The position numbers and the translations under genes are program-made. From CAZFHP01 sp964519365 (GTDB lineage: Bacteria; Babelota; Babeliae; Babelales; RVW-14), in NCBI GenBank assembly GCA_964519365.1, contig CAZFHP010000043.1, positions 1 to 12,632 on the forward strand: 12,632 nucleotides of DNA, in the 5' to 3' direction. Positions 1 through 4,656 of this stretch are shown one piece after another. The notes under the pieces were generated by a model. The model ran no database searches and was not told the origin of the DNA. It was given only the letters and a program-made list of their open reading frames with translations. How positions within the stretch are numbered: the stretch's first letter is position 1; the number at the start of each line of letters is the position of its first letter.

Positions 1-6
1 ATTCAT

Positions 7-31
7 CCCACAGCTAAAGCTGTAGAGTGGG
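7..31. repeat. palindromic repeat at the 5' edge of the first gene
   Basis: The arms CCCA (7-10) and TGGG (28-31), and CAGCT (11-15) and AGCTG (18-22), form a hairpin around a tiny AA loop with a few unpaired bases on the right side. All three forward frames are closed within or just after this element (TAA at 15-17, TAG at 23-25, TAA at 52-54). No upstream reading frame can therefore continue into the gene that starts at 27. It resembles the other GC-rich palindromic repeats in this window in kind, though not in sequence. It probably interrupts or replaces the 5' part of the following gene. Confidence 0.55.
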
Positions 32-1442
32 CTTTCTGCGCAAAAGATTCGTAAAGTTTAGGCATGGTTTTATTGTTGACCCAAGTTATACGTTAAGTCT
101 TGATATTGTTGACCCAGTAAGTGGGGTTGTAAATTTGGGAAGACAGAACACGACAGTTGGTGCAACGGGTGCGATAGCACTTGATAGCTCTGTTACGTTT
201 GGTCCAGATGTAAGTCTTGTGCAAGGGGGGATTGTCTATGGCGAGGGAAACACGATTAGCTTTGATGGGGATTTTGAATTACCAGCAAGAAAGCGTTTAA
301 GAATTTTGTCTGATACGGTGCTTGATGGGCGGGGGAATAATTTTATCTTTGGTCAGGATGCACAGATAATGATCGATCATGGGGTGACGGTGACGCTTAA
401 GAACATGACAATTTCAAACGTAAGCAATGCGTACTTTAAACAGATTGTTGAACCTGTTGGTTCAACGGCAGGGGTTGCGCTTGATAACGTTATATTTGAT
501 TTACAGGATGACGTGTACTTTAAGAATGGGAAATTATATGTGCATGGAGATGTGCTTGTTTCTGGCGAGCATACGTTTATGTATCGCTCGGGAGCGACAA
601 GCTATATTGTAAAGAACGCGTTGTTATTATTTGATTGTGGGTCAACGTTTAACTACAACCCAACGACGACCAGTGATAGTTTAATTCATATGGTTGATGG
701 AAGTTCGTGTATGGCGTTTGATGGTGCAAAGCTTGAGTCGTTTGGAACCCCGTTGCGATTAACAAATGGTAGATTGTATTTGGATAATAGCGTGACGATA
801 AGTTCGCCTATTGTCATGCCATCGTATGGGGTAGCGCAAAACTTAGGCTCGAGTATTATTTTAACAGGTGGCGGTGCGACTGAAGCCGTAGAGGCACAGG
901 TTGCTGATCAAGATGTAAACGCGATTGCTTGGACAGCTGATGGTAATTATTTAGCTGTCGGTATGAGTGCTGACTATGGCAGCGAGTTGCGTGTGTATTA
1001 TTGCAATGCTGGTGCGCTTGAGTTAGTTAACGATGTGAGCAAAAATTTCCCGGGCAAGCAAGGTGTATTGTCGTTAGACTGGCGTGATAATCAGTACTTA
1101 GCGGTTGGGCTTGAAAATGATTTTGATGATCGTGCGGAGCTGAGAATTTATAGCTTTGATAGTACGGCAGGGGCTCAGACGTTAACAGAGATAGGGGTAA
1201 ATCAAAATATTGGATGTGATGTTACGAGTGTTTGTTGGCGATCAGATGGTAAGTACTTAGCTGTTGGTGCGAATAATACTACGGGAGTAACATCTGAGTT
1301 GCGCGTGTACGAATTTGACACGGCGCTTACGTTAACACATAAAGCAGCAGTAAGCTTTTTGTCTGGCCAGCAGGTGACATCTGTTGACTGGCGAACGACG
1401 GGGGTTGTAAGGGTTGGGTGTACGACTGGAACGTTGTATTAA
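27..1442 (+). CDS. beta-helix plus WD40 surface protein, N-terminal half of a split gene
   Basis: Residues 1-270 are rich in short beta-strands with Gly/Asp/Asn turns and align with the second half of the gene at 4657-6552. Shared motifs include SCM followed by LTNG/LSNG and LYLDN, and TLKN/TIKN with adjacent ID. They probably form a right-handed beta-helix or other solenoid. From residue 297 WD40-type blades begin, with the pattern V-x-S/A-V/I-x-W, then DG-x-YLAVG, then ELRVY-x-F. Three full blades and the first half of a fourth are present before the TAA. The same frame continues at 1446 with the rest of that blade, so this is one half of a gene of about 1,070 codons. The GTG at 27 is the first possible start, but it lies in a palindrome arm, has no convincing ribosome site, and is followed by no signal peptide. 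Both relatives downstream are exported. Most likely a 5'-truncated pseudogene fragment; recoding is less likely. Confidence 0.7.
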   Translation: MGFLRKRFVKFRHGFIVDPSYTLSLDIVDPVSGVVNLGRQNTTVGATGAIALDSSVTFGPDVSLVQGGIVYGEGNTISFDGDFELPARKRLRILSDTVLDGRGNNFIFGQDAQIMIDHGVTVTLKNMTISNVSNAYFKQIVEPVGSTAGVALDNVIFDLQDDVYFKNGKLYVHGDVLVSGEHTFMYRSGATSYIVKNALLLFDCGSTFNYNPTTTSDSLIHMVDGSSCMAFDGAKLESFGTPLRLTNGRLYLDNSVTISSPIVMPSYGVAQNLGSSIILTGGGATEAVEAQVADQDVNAIAWTADGNYLAVGMSADYGSELRVYYCNAGALELVNDVSKNFPGKQGVLSLDWRDNQYLAVGLENDFDDRAELRIYSFDSTAGAQTLTEIGVNQNIGCDVTSVCWRSDGKYLAVGANNTTGVTSELRVYEFDTALTLTHKAAVSFLSGQQVTSVDWRTTGVVRVGCTTGTLY

Positions 1443-1958
1443 GTTTTGAGTTATGACTTTAATGGTGACACGTTAACACAATCGACACTACAAGTAGAAC
1501 TTGGGCGAGATGTTACGGCGCTTGATTGGGAAGTAACGTCCACGTATCTTGCTGTTGGGATACGTGATGATAATAGTTCAGGCTCTGAGCTGTGTGTGTA
1601 TCGATATTCTATGACCTCGCCTGATTTTTTAAAACCATTGGCGCTTGCCTGTACTGATACGGGACAAACGGTGAAATCTGTTCACTGGAGCCCTGACAGC
1701 AAGTATCTTGCTGTAGGGTTTGAAAACGCAAGTGCAAGCGGTGCTGATGAAGTTCGCGTGTACGGGTTTGCGTCTGAAACGTTGTCGTTCTTGCCGCATG
1801 CTGTCTTGAACTTTACTGGGCAAGATTGTAATTTTGTCAGATGGAATCATGATGGTGCGTATTTGGCTGTTGGTTTGAATTATGGAAGTGAGCAGGGCGT
1901 TCGTGTGTATAGCTTTGATGGGACGACGTTAAGTTTAACTGATAGTGAAATTGCTCGC
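915..1958 (+). repeat. WD40-type blades 1-7 (first propeller)
   Basis: Blade starts, taken at the V of V-x-S/A-V/I-x-W, fall at 915, 1065, 1221, 1374, 1512, 1671 and 1827. Blade 4 is degenerate (VVRVG in place of YLAVG) and contains the TAA. Seven blades followed by a non-blade linker match a closed seven-bladed propeller. Confidence 0.7.
1440..1442 (+). other. in-frame TAA splitting the WD40 gene
   Basis: Codons on both sides of this TAA are in the same frame. Upstream the blade reads VTSVDW to GTLY. Downstream it resumes with VLSYDFNGDTL, the final strand and turn of an ordinary blade. One base change from a sense codon (CAA, GAA or AAA, for example) is enough to explain it. TAA also ends the genes at 3239, 4599, 10411 and 11565, so codon reassignment is not suggested. 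Confidence 0.85.
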
Positions 1959-3239
1959 GGGGAGATTTTAGGGGGCTCGCGTTATCATAGTGGCTATGAT
2001 CTTGAGATCCAGACGGTTATCCCATTGCTGAATAAGTATAATAGTGGGCAGACGTATTTGACAGATCTTGTGAGCATAAGTGAAGATACTGTTAATACTG
2101 TTGCGTGGACCCCTGATGGAAATTATCTTGCTGTTGGTATGAACGATGATGCAGATGTTGGTCATGAGCTAAGCGTCTATCGCTTTGATGATGAAACAGG
2201 TTCTGAGTCTTTGACGGTATTGAGTAGCCTTGGTGTTAGTACGGGGCAAACGGTTAACAGTGCTTCGTGGAGTTCTGATGGGTTGCACTTGGCTGTTGGC
2301 ATGAATAGTGATGCTGGTACGGGCAATGAGATTCGTGTGTATTTGTTTGATAATACGTTTGGCTCAGAATCGCTTTCGGAAGTGGCAGGAGCGCTTGTTA
2401 ATACGAATCAAAATGTTAAGAGCGTTTCATGGAGCTCTGACGGTGCATACTTGGCTGCGGGGTTAAGTACTGATGGCGGTGTGAACTCTGAGATACGTGT
2501 GTACTCGTTTAATGGGACGACGTTAAGTGAACTAACTGTTGGCAAGAATATTGGGCAGAACGTAAACTCGATATGTTGGAGCCCCGACGGGGCGTATCTT
2601 GCTGCAGGGCTTGCAAGTGATGCCGGTGCGCAAAACGAGATTCGTGTGTATGCGTTTGATGGGGTGTTATTGACAGAGCTTGCTGTTGGGAAAAACCTTG
2701 GACAAGATGTTTTGAGTGTTTGTTGGAGCCCTGATGGGTTATATCTTGCTGCGGGTTTAAGCTCTGATGGTGGGGGTGAGAGTGAGCTGCGTGTGTATAA
2801 ATTTTATAGAAGACGTTTGGCAGAGCTTGGTGTTGGCCAAAATCTTGGCAAAGCTGTAACGTCTGTGGCGTTCAGCTGTGATGGTGCATATATAAGTGTT
2901 GGGTTAAGCTCTGGCTCGGGCAATGAAATTCGTGTATTTAAATTTGATGGTGATACGTTAACTGAAGCAACTGAAGCTGCTCAAGAGTTGTCACAAGATG
3001 TAAATACGATTGTGTTTAGCCCTGATGGCGGATATTTTGCTGCTGGTCTTTCTCAAGGGGATGATAACGAAATTCGTGTGTATAGCTTTGGCGATAAAGA
3101 TTATACGTGGACAGACACGGCTGTCATTTTTGGTGACTCGTCACAGGTAGACAGTGACTTAAGTGTCTATGTGCTTGGTGGGGCACATGTTGAGATTGAC
3201 GGTGTTATTGCTGATGATTCTTCCTTCGATACGCCCTAA
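1446..3239 (+). CDS. WD40 double-propeller protein, C-terminal half of a split gene
   Basis: This is the same frame as 27-1442 after the TAA. It holds the second half of blade 4, blades 5-14, and a C-terminal cap (FGDSSQ, then VLGGAHVEIDGV) that also ends the gene at 4657-6552. Blades repeat every 48-54 residues with a W or F on strand one, PDG/SDG, YLA(V/A)G, and E(L/I)RVY. A linker of about 40 residues after blade 7 (near 1959-2090) separates two sets of seven. The only usable start is TTG 1446. It has no Shine-Dalgarno sequence and sits inside a blade, so independent translation is doubtful. Low-level readthrough or reinitiation cannot be excluded from sequence. The last residues (SFDTP) and the stop come from a palindromic repeat. 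Such propellers are generally binding platforms for proteins or ligands; no catalytic motif is seen. Confidence 0.7.
   Translation: MSYDFNGDTLTQSTLQVELGRDVTALDWEVTSTYLAVGIRDDNSSGSELCVYRYSMTSPDFLKPLALACTDTGQTVKSVHWSPDSKYLAVGFENASASGADEVRVYGFASETLSFLPHAVLNFTGQDCNFVRWNHDGAYLAVGLNYGSEQGVRVYSFDGTTLSLTDSEIARGEILGGSRYHSGYDLEIQTVIPLLNKYNSGQTYLTDLVSISEDTVNTVAWTPDGNYLAVGMNDDADVGHELSVYRFDDETGSESLTVLSSLGVSTGQTVNSASWSSDGLHLAVGMNSDAGTGNEIRVYLFDNTFGSESLSEVAGALVNTNQNVKSVSWSSDGAYLAAGLSTDGGVNSEIRVYSFNGTTLSELTVGKNIGQNVNSICWSPDGAYLAAGLASDAGAQNEIRVYAFDGVLLTELAVGKNLGQDVLSVCWSPDGLYLAAGLSSDGGGESELRVYKFYRRRLAELGVGQNLGKAVTSVAFSCDGAYISVGLSSGSGNEIRVFKFDGDTLTEATEAAQELSQDVNTIVFSPDGGYFAAGLSQGDDNEIRVYSFGDKDYTWTDTAVIFGDSSQVDSDLSVYVLGGAHVEIDGVIADDSSFDTP
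2091..3105 (+). repeat. WD40-type blades 8-14 (second propeller)
   Basis: Blade starts fall at 2091, 2253, 2415, 2562, 2709, 2856 and 3000. These are more regular than the first set, particularly blades 10-12, each of which carries a YLAAGL core and (S/N)E(I/L)RVY. Blades 13 and 14 replace the first Trp with Phe. The greater similarity within this set suggests more recent duplication. Confidence 0.7.
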
Positions 3240-3300
3240 AGGGCTACTCCCGCCGTCGCCAAGGCTATGGCGGGCAGGCAGGATGAACGGGATACTCGGG
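3222..3300. repeat. compound palindromic repeat after the WD40 gene
   Basis: The element starts at TCCTTCGAT and holds a small palindrome GCCC-TAAA-GGGC (3233-3244), whose loop contains the TAA stop of the upstream gene. A larger hairpin follows with arms CCCGCC (3249-3254) and GGCGGG (3269-3274), and then AGGATGAACGGG. This looks like a TCCTTCGA...AGGATGAACGG palindromic repeat with a second palindrome inside it. It has no T-tract, so it is not an obvious intrinsic terminator, although the hairpin could slow polymerase. The rest of 3240-3354 holds no gene. Confidence 0.6.
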
Positions 3301-3342
3301 TGGTAAAAATAGAAAGCAATACAGGTAAATGGGTAATTAAAT

Positions 3343-3347
3343 AGGAG
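3343..3347 (+). promoter_or_regulatory. ribosome binding site
   Basis: AGGAG lies 7 bases before ATG 3355. This fixes the start of the exported repeat protein and shows that translation initiates independently of the upstream gene. Confidence 0.75.
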
Positions 3348-3354
3348 ATCGTTA

Positions 3355-4599
3355 ATGCGAAGCTTTAGAAATATAATTTTCTGTGTGATAAGTGTAATGT
3401 TTGTAAGTCAAGCATACGGGACGATTTATTTTACAAACTTTGATGCGAGCATGGTGGTTAAAGAAGCTAACTCTAAGATTTATATGCATAACGCTGACAA
3501 GATAGTTGGCTGGAGTGAGTTTTCGATTGTTAAGAAGTTTGGAAAAGAAGGTGCTTCTTCATGGGTAGAGAGTTATCCTGATGGTGTGCTTATTAGTCAA
3601 GAGGGGAGCCAAGAGCCGAACCCGAATCTTGTGGTCTCAAACAGTAACGCTATTAATTATGGGATAAAAAATAACAGCAATGCTATTGTTGATTTAGCAA
3701 ACAATAGTTCAGGCGGTGTGTTTTCTGTTCAAGAAAAAGCAGATCTGCTGGAAGATGTGCGGACAACAAGTAATGCGTTCTTGTACTGTTGCAAGAATAC
3801 AAGTAACGCTTTGACGTATGGGCTCAAGAATAATAGTAATGTGATTATTTCGTTATTGCCTGGGGCGTTTAGCGAAGCAGAAAAGCTAGAAGTGCTTGAA
3901 GATGTTCGTACGACGAGTAATGCTTTCTTGTATTGTTGCAAAAACACAAGTAATGCTTTGAGCTATGGTCTTAGGAACAATAGTAACGTTATTGTTACGT
4001 TAAGTTTGGGAACGCTTACAGAGTTAGAAAAAAGTGAGATTTTTGAGAGCGCTCGAACGACAAGTAATGCGTTCTTGTATTGTTGTAAGAACACGAGTAA
4101 TGCACTTGTGTATGGGATCAAGAATAATAGCAATGCAATACGCGCGTTGCCTGTAAGACTTTGTGGTTGTTGTGATGGTTGTGAGCCTGTGGCGCGAAGT
4201 GAAGAGCCCCTCGACGGTGCCCAGGGCGAGCGGGGGAGAGATGGTCACGTTTCTTCAGATGCTTGCTCGGGATGTTTCCCTAGTAGCGTCAATACGCGTA
4301 TAGCTGCTTGGAGCTTAGACAACAAATATCTTGCCATCGCTCGAGAGCGTGATGCTGGCGAAGGCGTTCTTGTGTATGCATGTGACTTTAAAACAGAAGC
4401 GTTAACACGTGTTGCGCATATTAGTGTTATTGACGGGGTGCATGTGTATTCTGTTGCATGGGGTACAGAAGACAAAACACTTGCCATTGGGGTAGACGAT
4501 GTAGATTCGGGAAAAGAGATTTATCTGTATGCGTTTGATAAAGAAACGAATAAATTAGAGCTTCTTCCTGATGTTGACCAGCTTTTAAGGTCGTTTTAA
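3355..4599 (+). CDS. exported SNA-repeat protein with two WD40 blades
   Basis: The protein has 414 residues and an unrecognised overall family. Residues 1-22 form a signal peptide (basic start, hydrophobic core, likely cleavage after AYG). Residues 23-95 are a domain shared with the next gene (IYFTNF, then DKIVGWSEFSI, then SQEGS). Residues 95-265 carry Asn/Ser-rich repeats: a degenerate unit, then copies starting at 133, 182 and 231, spaced exactly 49 residues. Each copy has SNAFLYCCKNTSNAL. A Cys-rich linker follows (LCGCCDGC at 268-275, CSGC at 303-306) with a short Gly-x-x run from an embedded DNA repeat. Residues 312-408 form two WD40-type blades, and the protein then stops. Two blades cannot close a propeller alone, so the 3' end is probably truncated, or the blades pair with another chain. 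It is likely outside the cytoplasm, and the paired cysteines suggest disulfides or metal binding. No enzymatic motif is seen. Confidence 0.85.
   Translation: MRSFRNIIFCVISVMFVSQAYGTIYFTNFDASMVVKEANSKIYMHNADKIVGWSEFSIVKKFGKEGASSWVESYPDGVLISQEGSQEPNPNLVVSNSNAINYGIKNNSNAIVDLANNSSGGVFSVQEKADLLEDVRTTSNAFLYCCKNTSNALTYGLKNNSNVIISLLPGAFSEAEKLEVLEDVRTTSNAFLYCCKNTSNALSYGLRNNSNVIVTLSLGTLTELEKSEIFESARTTSNAFLYCCKNTSNALVYGIKNNSNAIRALPVRLCGCCDGCEPVARSEEPLDGAQGERGRDGHVSSDACSGCFPSSVNTRIAAWSLDNKYLAIARERDAGEGVLVYACDFKTEALTRVAHISVIDGVHVYSVAWGTEDKTLAIGVDDVDSGKEIYLYAFDKETNKLELLPDVDQLLRSF
3751..4149 (+). repeat. 147-bp coding repeats (49-residue SNA units)
   Basis: Two full units start at 3751 and 3898, and a third partial unit starts at 4045, all in one frame. 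Within a unit the triplets TSN, TSN and NSN recur every 11 residues (138, 149 and 160 in the first unit). The first two copies differ by 14 synonymous codons but only 2 amino-acid changes over their first 32 codons. Confidence 0.85.
4207..4235. repeat. palindromic repeat embedded in frame in a coding region
   Basis: The run begins CCCCTCGAC, has an inner GCCC-A-GGGC palindrome, and ends GGGCGAGCGGGG, so CCCC/GGGG and CTCG/CGAG can pair. It resembles the CCYTCGA...AGGGCGAGCGG class of bacterial palindromic repeats and the element at 3222-3300. It is much richer in G and C than the flanking gene. It encodes EPLDGAQGERGRDG with the following bases, absent from the relatives. Confidence 0.55.
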
Positions 4600-4600
4600 A

Positions 4601-4640
4601 AGTGCGTTAAAAAGTACGTTAAAAAAAGTGCGTTAAAAAA
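4601..4640 (+). repeat. short tandem repeat between two exported-protein genes
   Basis: There are three near copies of AGTGCGTTAAAA, with slightly different A-run lengths, at 4601-4612, 4613-4626 and 4627-4640 (the middle copy reads AGTACG). They fill the gap between the stop at 4599 and the ribosome site at 4646. A GTTAA core in each copy could be a binding site, but slippage duplication is the simpler reading. Confidence 0.7.
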
Positions 4641-4645
4641 AATAA

Positions 4646-4650
4646 AGGAG
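4646..4650 (+). promoter_or_regulatory. ribosome binding site that selects a GTG start
   Basis: GGAG, preceded by AAA, ends 6 bases before GTG 4657. The ATG at 4652 is followed two codons later by TGA in its own frame, so GTG 4657 is the start. Confidence 0.7.
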
Positions 4651-4656
4651 TATGGT

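Noticed and set aside
1440..1442. TAA as a reassigned sense codon
   Set aside because: TAA ends several other genes in this window at natural domain ends, so reassignment is not supported.
3249..3274. Intrinsic terminator after the WD40 gene
   Set aside because: The hairpin is strong, but no T-tract follows, and the element fits a mobile palindromic repeat better.
4225..4248. True collagen-like domain
   Set aside because: There are only three or so Gly-x-x triplets, and the DNA matches a palindromic repeat, so a triple helix is unlikely.
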